A stretch of 10,371 bases of DNA from a bacterium (GCA_030626045.1 DAOUPS010000025.1:1-10371); one strand, 5' to 3'. Positions 6,192 through 10,371 are shown, counted from the stretch's first letter. Notes: generated by a model from the letters alone, not told the origin. Program-made: numbers and translations.

Positions 6192-6956
6192 TTATAAATT
6201 ATTCAAGGTGTTTGAGCTAACAACAAAAATGAGCATCCATTCTTTTCTGCCTAATATTTTTTTGACGAAATCGATCAAATTTCGATTTCTTCCGTATTTC
6301 ATCCGTTTCGGTCCGATAATGGCCACAACTCCTTGTTTGCCGTCTTTTAGCCGATAAGGCGATACTATCATTGAACATTGCCGGATCTCTTTTATGGGAT
6401 TCTCTTTTCCGATGAATATTTTTGTCTTGCTCCCTTCAAGTTGTTTAAGCAGATCACCGATCCTTTCATCGATCATATCCAATGACGATGAGATTTTTGA
6501 CACTTCATCGAGTTCTTTGAATTCAGGATCATCCAAAAGAGTATGCATTCCAAAATCGTAGTATTCGTCCTTTCCGATAATTCCGGAAAAAGCCAAACAA
6601 CTTGATGTTGTTGAAAGAAGTTTTGCCAGTGTTCTGGACAGGCGCGTATTTTGAGCCTTGAGCTTCAGCATTTCAACCTGCAGCCGTTTTTGATCGTTCT
6701 TTGTCAGTTCTCCAAATTTCAGAAGATGATCGACAAAGTGCCGATACCCCTTGTCTGATGGAATTCTCCCGGCTGAAATATGGGGTTTTATCAAACAGCC
6801 TTTTCGTTCCAGTTCATACATCTCGTTTCTAATCGTCGCGGGCGAAAGATCAACGTGATATTTTTTGACGATCACGCTACTACTCACAGGAACAGCTGTT
6901 CCTGTATACTCTTCAACGATTGATGCCAGTATTTTTCCCTGTCGGACTGTAAGCAT
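6192..6956 (-). CDS. hrcA: Heat-inducible transcription repressor HrcA (short form)
   Basis: HrcA binds CIRCE operators and represses chaperone operons until heat stress. The N-terminal winged helix has the diagnostic run SPATIRNEMYELE (38-50), KPHISAGRIPSDKGYRHFVD (57-76), which recognises CIRCE DNA. The C-terminal end of the family is also clear: FIGKENP (181-187), CSMIVSPYR (194-202) and GVVAIIGPKRMKYGRN (209-224). At 254 aa it is well short of the usual 340 or so; the missing length is in the middle (inserted dimerisation and GAF-like region, between about 130 and 180 here). It is the first gene of the operon, with an ATG start 28 bases after a near-perfect CIRCE, so it should repress itself and the whole operon. 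The Shine-Dalgarno (GAGG, 13 bases away) is weak. The identification is secure; whether the short form is fully regulated is unknown. Confidence 0.96.
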   Translation of the reverse strand: MLTVRQGKILASIVEEYTGTAVPVSSSVIVKKYHVDLSPATIRNEMYELERKGCLIKPHISAGRIPSDKGYRHFVDHLLKFGELTKNDQKRLQVEMLKLKAQNTRLSRTLAKLLSTTSSCLAFSGIIGKDEYYDFGMHTLLDDPEFKELDEVSKISSSLDMIDERIGDLLKQLEGSKTKIFIGKENPIKEIRQCSMIVSPYRLKDGKQGVVAIIGPKRMKYGRNRNLIDFVKKILGRKEWMLIFVVSSNTLNNL

Positions 6957-6984
6957 AAGGCTTGTTTAACCTCGCAACAACTGT

Positions 6985-7011
6985 TTAGCACTCTATTACT
7001 ACGACTGCTAA
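6985..7011. promoter_or_regulatory. CIRCE operator (HrcA-binding site)
   Basis: TTAGCACTC, a 9-base spacer, then GACTGCTAA. This differs from the CIRCE consensus (TTAGCACTC-N9-GAGTGCTAA) at one base of the second arm. It lies 28 bases upstream of hrcA and begins just downstream of the -10 box of the operon promoter, the classical position for HrcA autorepression. Confidence 0.93.
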
Positions 7012-7015
7012 TTCT

Positions 7016-7043
7016 ATTTTATTACATTGCTAAAATTTGTCAA
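7016..7043 (-). promoter_or_regulatory. Sigma-70-type promoter of the hrcA-grpE-hsp20-dnaK operon
   Basis: The minus strand reads TTGACA (7038-7043), a 16-base spacer and TAAAAT (7016-7021). Transcription would start inside the CIRCE element, so HrcA binding would block initiation. A perfect -35 and the placement next to CIRCE make this convincing. Confidence 0.8.
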
Positions 7044-7064
7044 ATTTTTAAATAGCTTGTCAGT

Positions 7065-7168
7065 CTGTCTGCTAAAAAGACAGGGCAGATAAGCCGTACC
7101 TACCTACCTCGTCCTGCCTCGTCGGCAGACAGGCGGCAGACAGGTTGGCAGACAGGCGACAAGGCAGG
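7065..7168. repeat. GC-rich repeat cluster between two divergent promoters
   Basis: In this AT-rich spacer, GGCAGACAGG occurs three times (7124-7133, 7135-7144, 7147-7156). They are enclosed by an inverted repeat, CCTGCCTCGTC (7113-7123) and GACAAGGCAGG (7158-7168), with one mismatch. TACC is repeated three times at 7097-7108, and CTGTCT/AGACAG (7065-7070, 7078-7083) forms a small hairpin. The cluster resembles the GC-rich repeats common in Patescibacteria genomes. It fills most of the 307-base gap between hrcA and the 7264 gene; nothing here looks like a gene. Confidence 0.7.
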
Positions 7169-7187
7169 GAAAACCAGGAAAATGTAC

Positions 7188-7216
7188 TTGACAAAATTTG
7201 TGCTTTATGATATAAA
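7188..7216 (+). promoter_or_regulatory. Strong sigma-70-type promoter of the small membrane-protein gene
   Basis: TTGACA (7188-7193), a 17-base spacer and TATAAA (7211-7216). The transcript would start near 7223 and have a leader of about 40 bases. Together with the RBS this shows that the short downstream ORF is a real gene. Confidence 0.85.
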
Positions 7217-7251
7217 TAGAGTATACGTTCCTAACATCCAAATACGAGAAC

Positions 7252-7256
7252 AGGAG
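7252..7256 (+). promoter_or_regulatory. Strong Shine-Dalgarno site (AGGAG) for the 7264 gene
   Basis: AGGAG with a 7-base spacer before the ATG at 7264-7266 fixes the start of a short, otherwise unrecognised gene. It contrasts with the housekeeping genes here, which lack clear sites. Confidence 0.85.
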
Positions 7257-7263
7257 AGATATT

Positions 7264-7548
7264 ATGATCAAAAAAGTATATGCTGTAACGGTTGTTGACA
7301 CAAAAGACGGCCTGAGATTTCTGTTTGGGGGAGTGAGGAATCCGTTAACTTTCTTATTTGTCTTATTTTTCGGATTTCTCTATTTTGCTTTGTACATTCT
7401 GGTATTCCCAGTCATTAATTTTTTAGTTGGACTAATGGGGAAACCAATCTGTCCGCTTATAGCGAATGATGGCTTTTGTTCTAAATGTAAATATCCACAT
7501 AAATGCTCATGTCATCCGATTTCTTATCTGACTTCTGATCAAGAATGA
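7264..7548 (+). CDS. Small cysteine-rich membrane protein, function unknown
   Basis: I do not recognise this 94-aa protein. The polar N-terminal 20 or so residues precede a long hydrophobic stretch (about 27-58, VRNPLTFLFVLFFGFLYFAL onwards), enough for one long or two short membrane helices. The last third is a small cysteine cluster: Cys63, Cys72, Cys75, Cys81, Cys83 and His84, containing C-x2-C and C-x-C-H, which could bind zinc or another metal. It is the only plus-strand gene in the window, and it has its own strong promoter, a good Shine-Dalgarno and a terminator, so it is a self-contained unit transcribed divergently from the heat-shock operon. Its stop is TGA, evidence for the standard code. 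There is no signal-peptidase motif. That it is a real gene is fairly sure; its function is open. Confidence 0.82.
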   Translation: MIKKVYAVTVVDTKDGLRFLFGGVRNPLTFLFVLFFGFLYFALYILVFPVINFLVGLMGKPICPLIANDGFCSKCKYPHKCSCHPISYLTSDQE

Positions 7549-7567
7549 ACGAACCTACGATCCCAAA

Positions 7568-7606
7568 AAACAGCTTGCCGTTAATTCAGCAAGCTGTTTA
7601 TCTTTT
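7568..7606 (+). terminator. Rho-independent terminator after the small membrane-protein gene
   Basis: A perfect 11-bp stem (AAACAGCTTGC at 7568-7578 with GCAAGCTGTTT at 7589-7599) has a 10-base loop and is followed by ATCTTTT. It starts 20 bases after the TGA stop. Confidence 0.85.
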
Positions 7607-7618
7607 GTATGGAATATC

Positions 7619-7647
7619 AATAACGCAAAAATTTGGGGATAAAAAAC
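7619..7647. repeat. Terminator-flanking direct repeat, copy 1
   Basis: The block AATAACGCAAAAATTTGGGG plus ATAAAAAAC recurs at 9411-9440 with one substitution and one extra A. In both places it lies immediately beyond the hairpin of a minus-strand terminator and includes its U-run. No ORF covers it. Confidence 0.8.
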
Positions 7648-7675
7648 TGTCCCTCACGGAATTTCGCAAGGGACA
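7641..7675 (-). terminator. Rho-independent terminator after the Janus-like gene
   Basis: On the minus strand an 11-bp stem (7665-7675 with 7648-7658, two G-U pairs) and a 6-base loop are followed by GTTTTTT. It starts 8 bases after the TAG stop of the 7684-8166 gene. Confidence 0.87.
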
Positions 7676-7683
7676 TTTTGAAT

Positions 7684-8166
7684 CTAACAACTAATCACAT
7701 AAACATTTGGCCAAGAAGGCCAAACTGCAAAATCGATGATTTCTCCATCAGGGTTATGTGGAATTACAAAAATTCCACATTGCTCATAATACAAGAAGCT
7801 ATTGTTCAGCTCTGCCGATAGAGCTTTCAGAAAATCTACGGTTTTTTCTTGGTCTGATGTGTCCATGAAACTCCATTCTTTTGTATTCTTAATCAGCTTT
7901 ACTCCTCCGAAATGATCACTCCTCCCATAGAGATACACTTCATGGTCGGAAACGAACACAATCATTCCTCCGCCCAATACATTATATCCATGATGTTGGA
8001 TGACTTTATCATGAATATCAGGATGGCTCTCAAAATTTGGTTGCCCGCATCCAATAGCAAAAAGATATGCATTTTCTTCATCGTTTATTTTATAAAGAAC
8101 GAATTTTCTTTCATTTCCTTTGTCTATCCCATTCTTTTTGTCCGTCCAAAATATTTTGATTTTCAT
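7684..8166 (-). CDS. Putative Janus/Ocnus (PHPT1-like) phosphohistidine phosphatase-fold protein
   Basis: The 160-aa product resembles the Janus/Ocnus family, whose best-known member is the eukaryotic protein histidine phosphatase PHPT1. The match is HPDIHDKV (48-55) against PHPT1 HADIYDKV, where the first His is catalytic, then LGGGMI (64-69) against LGGGRI, and YGRSDHFG (80-87) against YGYSMAYG. RKFVLYKI (20-27) matches the N-terminal strand FKYVLIRV, with a lysine at the substrate-site position. The PHPT1 arginine after LGGG is Met here. About 60 extra C-terminal residues, ending in PNVYVISC, have no PHPT1 counterpart. The likely role is phosphohistidine or phospholysine removal, but this is inferred from motifs I remember. 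GAGGAGGAGG 4 bases before the ATG makes a very strong RBS, and the gene has its own terminator, so it is a single-gene unit. Confidence 0.68.
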   Translation of the reverse strand: MKIKIFWTDKKNGIDKGNERKFVLYKINDEENAYLFAIGCGQPNFESHPDIHDKVIQHHGYNVLGGGMIVFVSDHEVYLYGRSDHFGGVKLIKNTKEWSFMDTSDQEKTVDFLKALSAELNNSFLYYEQCGIFVIPHNPDGEIIDFAVWPSWPNVYVISC

Positions 8167-8170
8167 TTTT

Positions 8171-8180
8171 CCTCCTCCTC
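8171..8180 (-). promoter_or_regulatory. Triple Shine-Dalgarno site (GAGGAGGAGG) of the Janus-like gene
   Basis: Overlapping AGGAGG registers leave 4 or 7 bases before the ATG at 8164-8166. It is the strongest ribosome-binding site in the window and confirms the start. Confidence 0.88.
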
Positions 8181-8321
8181 TTAGTTTAGTCCCGTCGCAA
8201 CAGGATTTTTAATTTTCACCTATTCACCGAAGAACAGAACCGCAACTATCTGGATCACCAGACAACTGCCACTCTGCTTTTTGGGATTTGTTAAGGAACA
8301 GTTATCTTATCCTGACCTCCC

Positions 8322-8350
8322 AGTCTGACACATTATGAAAAAATTGTCAA
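8322..8350 (-). promoter_or_regulatory. Candidate promoter of the Janus-like gene
   Basis: A perfect TTGACA (8345-8350) is followed at 17 bases by a poor -10 (CAGACT, 8322-8327); a better-looking CATAAT (8332-8337) is at the wrong distance. If real, the leader is about 145 bases and contains a small hairpin, TCTGG/CCAGA (8250-8263). I recognise no riboswitch in it. The 255-base gap to fpg holds no other gene. Confidence 0.35.
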
Positions 8351-8421
8351 GCGGAATTAGCTAATTTTAGCTTAAATAAAGGGAAAGATGTTGGATTTCT
8401 ATTGCCTAATAACAAAGAATA

Positions 8422-9357
8422 TTAATTCTGGCATTTGGGGCAATAAAAAACGCTTCGTTGTCTCAGCTTGATTCGCTTCACTGTTACACCGCATTTTTTA
8501 CCTCTCAGTCGATAAGTATGACATTTTTGTCCTTCGCGGCGATAAACTTTTAGAACTTTATGAAATCCGCCGGGAGCTCCGGCCGTGTCGCGATAGTCGT
8601 TGTCTGAAGTCCCGCGCATTTTAAGTGCCTTTTTGAGTATTTTCTGGATGGATTTGTAAAGTTTTTCTATTTCCTTTGATTTTAAATCGCCTATTTTCCT
8701 GGTTGGAAGGATTTTCGCGTCAAAAAGAATTTCACTGCGATAGATATTGCCGATCCCGGCTATTAAGTTCTGATCCATTAAAATTATTCCGATTAAACTA
8801 TTCTGTCTTTTCTCTAAAATTTCCTTGAATTTCTTCAGAGTAAATTTTTTATCCAGTGCGTCTATTCCTAAACTTTTTATCTCTTTCAAACTTTCCAGTT
8901 TGTCCGTATCCGCCAAAACGATCTTCCCAAATTTCCTTAGATCCGAAAACTCCAAAGTCTTATCAAAACTTATATTCTTCCCCTTTTGCCTGCCTGCCTT
9001 GCCGGCCGGCCGGCAAGTTTTAAGATAAAAGACATGATGCACATACTGATTAACCCTTTCAGAAAAATGATCTTTTCTGTCACTTTCAACTTTCAACTTT
9101 GAACTTTTAACTAGCAAGTGTCCCGTCATTTTGAGATGAATATAAACAGTTTTTTTGCCGCTCAGATCAATAAAAATATTCTTGCCGATCCTTCTCGCTC
9201 CCAATATCTTCTTGCCTTGAATTTCTTCCCCGAATTTCTTGGCTGAAATTTTCTTAACCGCCTTTTTCCAATCACTCCAAAAACCGACGATCCTATCGCC
9301 TTCGATCTTTTTATTCAGATCATTAACTATTGTTTGGACTTCGGGGAGTTCGGGCAT
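8422..9357 (-). CDS. mutM: Formamidopyrimidine-DNA glycosylase (Fpg/MutM)
   Basis: Fpg removes 8-oxoguanine and other oxidised bases and cuts the abasic site. I place the start at ATG 9355-9357 because the N-terminal MPELPEV is essential (Pro2 is the Schiff-base nucleophile, Glu3 its partner); a longer reading frame to 9459 is only translated repeat DNA. Further motifs are RRIGK with Lys59, HLKMTGHL (74-81), SDLRKFG (138-144), the H2TH region DQNLIAGIGNIYRSE (195-209) and a C-terminal zinc finger. At 311 aa it is longer than the usual 270 or so. The surplus lies mainly in a loop (84-127) encoded by two simple repeats: a four-unit 7-base repeat and a 20-base palindrome giving CRPAGKAGRQ. The zinc finger is also odd: Cys279-x9-Cys289-x16-Cys306-x2-Cys309, where C-x2-C-x16-C-x2-C is normal. 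The stop is TAA. All catalytic residues remain, so it should be active. Confidence 0.95.
   Translation of the reverse strand: MPELPEVQTIVNDLNKKIEGDRIVGFWSDWKKAVKKISAKKFGEEIQGKKILGARRIGKNIFIDLSGKKTVYIHLKMTGHLLVKSSKLKVESDRKDHFSERVNQYVHHVFYLKTCRPAGKAGRQKGKNISFDKTLEFSDLRKFGKIVLADTDKLESLKEIKSLGIDALDKKFTLKKFKEILEKRQNSLIGIILMDQNLIAGIGNIYRSEILFDAKILPTRKIGDLKSKEIEKLYKSIQKILKKALKMRGTSDNDYRDTAGAPGGFHKVLKVYRREGQKCHTYRLRGKKCGVTVKRIKLRQRSVFYCPKCQN
8988..9017. repeat. GC-rich palindromic repeat inside fpg
   Basis: Two GCCT units (GCCTGCCT, 8988-8995) lead into a perfect 20-base palindrome at 8998-9017, built of overlapping CCGG/GGCC steps flanked by CTTG and CAAG. It is in frame and encodes roughly residues 114-124 (TCRPAGKAGRQ). 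The surrounding gene is AT-rich, so it stands out as an insertion of the same GC-rich repeat type seen at 7113-7168. Confidence 0.85.
9084..9111. repeat. Four tandem 7-base units inside fpg
   Basis: TTTCAAC, TTTCAAC, TTTGAAC and TTTTAAC lie head to tail. On the minus strand they encode the lysine/serine-rich VKSSKLKVES segment (83-92) of Fpg, in the same surface loop as the palindromic repeat. Confidence 0.8.
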
Positions 9358-9363
9358 AAGATT

Positions 9364-9396
9364 TGTATTAAGTATTCGGTAGCATGTATTAAGTAT
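9364..9396. repeat. 12-base direct repeats upstream of fpg
   Basis: TGTATTAAGTAT occurs at 9364-9375 and 9385-9396, a period of 21. The second copy overlaps the likely fpg -10 box. Confidence 0.75.
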
Positions 9397-9420
9397 AGAT
9401 TCTATAAAAAAATAACGCAA
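9392..9420 (-). promoter_or_regulatory. Candidate promoter of fpg
   Basis: The minus strand reads TTGCGT (9415-9420), 17 bases and TATACT (9392-9397), about 35 bases before the fpg ATG. The -10 is good and the -35 weak. The -35 lies inside the terminator-flanking repeat and the -10 in the 12-base direct repeat, so the promoter would be built from repeat sequence. Confidence 0.4.
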
Positions 9421-9440
9421 AAATTTGGGAATAAAAAAAC
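9411..9440. repeat. Terminator-flanking direct repeat, copy 2
   Basis: Nearly identical to 7619-7647: AATAACGCAAAAATTTGGGA plus ATAAAAAAAC. It again begins at the U-run of a minus-strand terminator. Confidence 0.8.
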
Positions 9441-9471
9441 CGAGCAATCGCTGAATCAAACGACTGCTCGG
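9433..9471 (-). terminator. Rho-independent terminator after the 9506-9823 gene
   Basis: On the minus strand the stem 9461-9471 with 9440-9450 (CCGAGCA paired with TGCTCGG, extended by GUCG/CGAU) closes a 10-base loop and is followed by seven Ts. The stem and the 20 or so bases before it are homologous to the terminator at 10081-10118. Confidence 0.9.
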
Positions 9472-9505
9472 GTTAAGGATTAAATTAAAGAACTATTCAG
9501 TGCGC

Positions 9506-9823
9506 TTAAGCTCCGCCAAGATAGGTGCTGGTAACGATATGGAGACCATACTGAAAATTTTGTTGAATGAGAGAAGCGACAATCTCATTTGTGATATTTG
9601 ATAAATCGTATTCATGGTGGATGTTATACAGGCAGCGAGAGGGGATCATCTTACGTATTGACTCCTCAACGCTATTCTTGCTCCCTTCATCTTCGAAGAA
9701 GAGATAGGTCCTTTCCTCTCCTCCGGAAATAGATAAAGATGCCGGTCCCACTAAGGTAAAAGGCTTGATGAGTTTTCTTATAAATGACACCATGCTCTCG
9801 CCTATAAAAATATCAACCGGCAA
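9506..9823 (-). CDS. Small protein of unknown function (start uncertain)
   Basis: I do not recognise the protein. From the TTG at 9821-9823 it is 105 aa; from the ATG at 9791-9793 (Met11, preceded by AGGCGAG) it is 95 aa. It is mixed alpha/beta in composition with no membrane segment or signal peptide: VSFIRKLIKPFTLVGPASLSI at the start, a charged middle (EERTYLFFEDEGSKNS, about 36-51) and a hydrophobic end (IVTSTYLGGA). The frame stays open a further 54 codons upstream with no ATG, GTG or TTG; the part nearest the gene (HTCFINPVGKCSSGG) looks protein-like, so the N-terminus may be lost or use a rare start. A promoter at 9962-9989 and a strong terminator support a real transcription unit. The segment KNSVEESI with downstream IPS and EY resembles KNSASESV, IGPS and DY in the partial gene at 10177-10371, so the two may be paralogues. 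Confidence 0.62.
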   Translation of the reverse strand: MPVDIFIGESMVSFIRKLIKPFTLVGPASLSISGGEERTYLFFEDEGSKNSVEESIRKMIPSRCLYNIHHEYDLSNITNEIVASLIQQNFQYGLHIVTSTYLGGA

Positions 9824-9961
9824 ACCGCCTGAACTGCATTTGCCTACAGGGTTAATGAAACATGTATGGCCTTTTTTATTAAGCCATTTATTTCTTATTA
9901 TTGTTTTTTTGTTTATTTTAACTAAAGATGCTTCTTTTGATTTATGTCCTTTTCTTATTTT

Positions 9962-9989
9962 ATCATACCGATTGTTTAGCCACTGTTAA
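9962..9989 (-). promoter_or_regulatory. Promoter of the 9506-9823 gene
   Basis: The minus strand reads TTAACA (9984-9989), a 16-base spacer and TATGAT (9962-9967), five of six matches in each box. It predicts a leader of about 130-160 bases, AT-rich, with an AGGA at 9947-9950 not followed by any standard start codon. Confidence 0.6.
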
Positions 9990-10005
9990 ATAAAAGGTTC
10001 GAGTT

Positions 10006-10071
10006 GTCCTCCAGTACGGCGGACTAGGCTCTCCATCACGGCGAGGCAAGCCAAACTCGCACCGGCGCGAG
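10006..10071. repeat. GC-rich structured intergenic island
   Basis: A roughly 65-base GC-rich patch in AT-rich surroundings. GTCCTCC (10006-10012) pairs with GGCGGAC (10018-10024) with one mismatch, and CTCGC (10056-10060) pairs with GCGAG (10067-10071); GCGAG at 10041-10045 is an alternative partner for CTCGC. It has no ORF and lies between the terminator of one unknown gene and the promoter of the next. The rest of the 353-base gap 9824-10176 holds the promoter at 9962-9989 and the terminator at 10074-10118. Confidence 0.5.
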
Positions 10072-10073
10072 AC

Positions 10074-10118
10074 AAAAATAAAAAACCGCGCAATCGCCAA
10101 ACTTGGGCAACCGCGCGG
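10074..10118 (-). terminator. Rho-independent terminator of the partial gene at the right edge
   Basis: On the minus strand the stem 10106-10118 with 10086-10098 (CCGCGC/GCGCGG plus seven inner pairs including G-U) closes a 7-base loop and is followed by TTTTTTATTTTT. It is 58 bases after the TAG stop of the partial gene and homologous to the terminator at 9433-9471. Confidence 0.9.
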
Positions 10119-10176
10119 ATCAAATCAAAGGAACTATTTTAAGAGTTAGGAAGTCGCGAAAACCACAAGTTGTTGC

Positions 10177-10371
10177 CTAAGTGACCGCAAGCATTGTAAT
10201 TAACTCCATAATCCGAAAAGGCGCTTCAATGTAGTCTTCATAATTATAGTGGGAAGGGCCTATTCTGACTACAATTACACTCTCGCTGGCAGAATTCTTA
10301 ATGTCTTTATAAGTTGTTCTGCCCTGGTTATAGTCATCCTGGCCGCTTCCTATTTCATCATACTCACAAAT
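10177..10371 (-). CDS. C-terminal part of a protein of unknown function (runs off the window)
   Basis: The frame is open from the window edge for 64 codons to a TAG at 10177-10179; the N-terminus lies outside. The visible part begins ICEYDEIGSGQDD, continues through TYKDIKNSASESVIVVRIGPS (about 20-40, a likely beta strand after a polar loop) and ends in EAPFRIMELITMLAVT, a probable helix. I do not recognise it. A strong terminator downstream supports a real gene, and composition is not that of random AT-rich sequence. It resembles the C-terminal half of the 9506-9823 product (KNS-x2-ES, PS, a following E/D-Y and an I-x3-I/L helix), and the two genes share 3'-untranslated and terminator sequence, so a duplicated family is likely. 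Confidence 0.6.
   Translation of the reverse strand: MCEYDEIGSGQDDYNQGRTTYKDIKNSASESVIVVRIGPSHYNYEDYIEAPFRIMELITMLAVT

Noticed and set aside
7104..7301. 65-codon minus-strand frame
   Set aside because: It runs through the GC-rich repeats and across the strong plus-strand promoter and start of the 7264 gene, and its translation is repeat-derived (PCLVACLPTCLPP).
7619..9440. Integron-type cassette array, suggested by repeats flanking small gene units
   Set aside because: No attC-like core sites or integrase are visible, each unit has its own promoter, and the large fpg gene lies between the copies.
9358..9459. N-terminal extension of Fpg by 34 residues
   Set aside because: It translates the TGTATTAAGTAT repeats and the terminator-flanking repeat, and Fpg needs Pro directly after the initiator Met, which fits only the ATG at 9355-9357.

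Overview
Organism. The window looks like a genome fragment of a Patescibacteria (CPR) bacterium, probably Parcubacteria/Moranbacteria-like; this rests on style, not on a marker gene. The signs are: moderately low GC; very compact proteins (HrcA of about 254 aa); weak or absent Shine-Dalgarno sites on the housekeeping genes; and GC-rich CCTGCC/GGCAGG-type and AT-rich TTGAATTTC/TGTATTAAGTAT-type repeats scattered between genes and even inside the fpg coding sequence. TGA is the stop of the 7264-7548 gene, so the standard code is likely. I see no tRNA, rRNA, CRISPR array, transposase or phage gene.

Layout. All genes but one are on the minus strand. Reading leftwards from the centre, 7043 to 2589 is a heat-shock locus: promoter and CIRCE operator, hrcA, a NUDIX-GrpE fusion gene, hsp20, a structured leader, dnaK and a terminator. 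No dnaJ is present. Left of it are a membrane-anchored alpha/beta hydrolase overlapping a DUF3467 gene (2348-1277), then murG (1166-51) with its own extended -10 promoter. To the right, a plus-strand gene for a small cysteine-rich membrane protein (7264-7548) has a textbook promoter, RBS and terminator. It converges on a minus-strand gene (8166-7684) that I read as a Janus/Ocnus (PHPT1-like) phosphohistidine-phosphatase-fold protein. Then come fpg/mutM (9357-8422), a small unknown gene (9823-9506) and the C-terminal part of another unknown gene (10371-10177).

How the genes work together. HrcA should repress its own operon through CIRCE. DnaK and the GrpE half of the fusion form the Hsp70 nucleotide-exchange pair, and Hsp20 is a holdase that feeds DnaK. 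The NUDIX domain adds a putative nucleotide-diphosphate hydrolase activity to the exchange factor, which is the most unusual protein architecture here. MurG (peptidoglycan lipid II synthesis) and Fpg (oxidised-base repair) are housekeeping genes.

Most worth a second look: the NUDIX-GrpE fusion and its possible internal GrpE start; the bacterial Janus-like protein; the two right-hand unknown genes, which share a 3'-UTR/terminator module with a compensatory stem change and weak protein similarity; and the repeats inside fpg.
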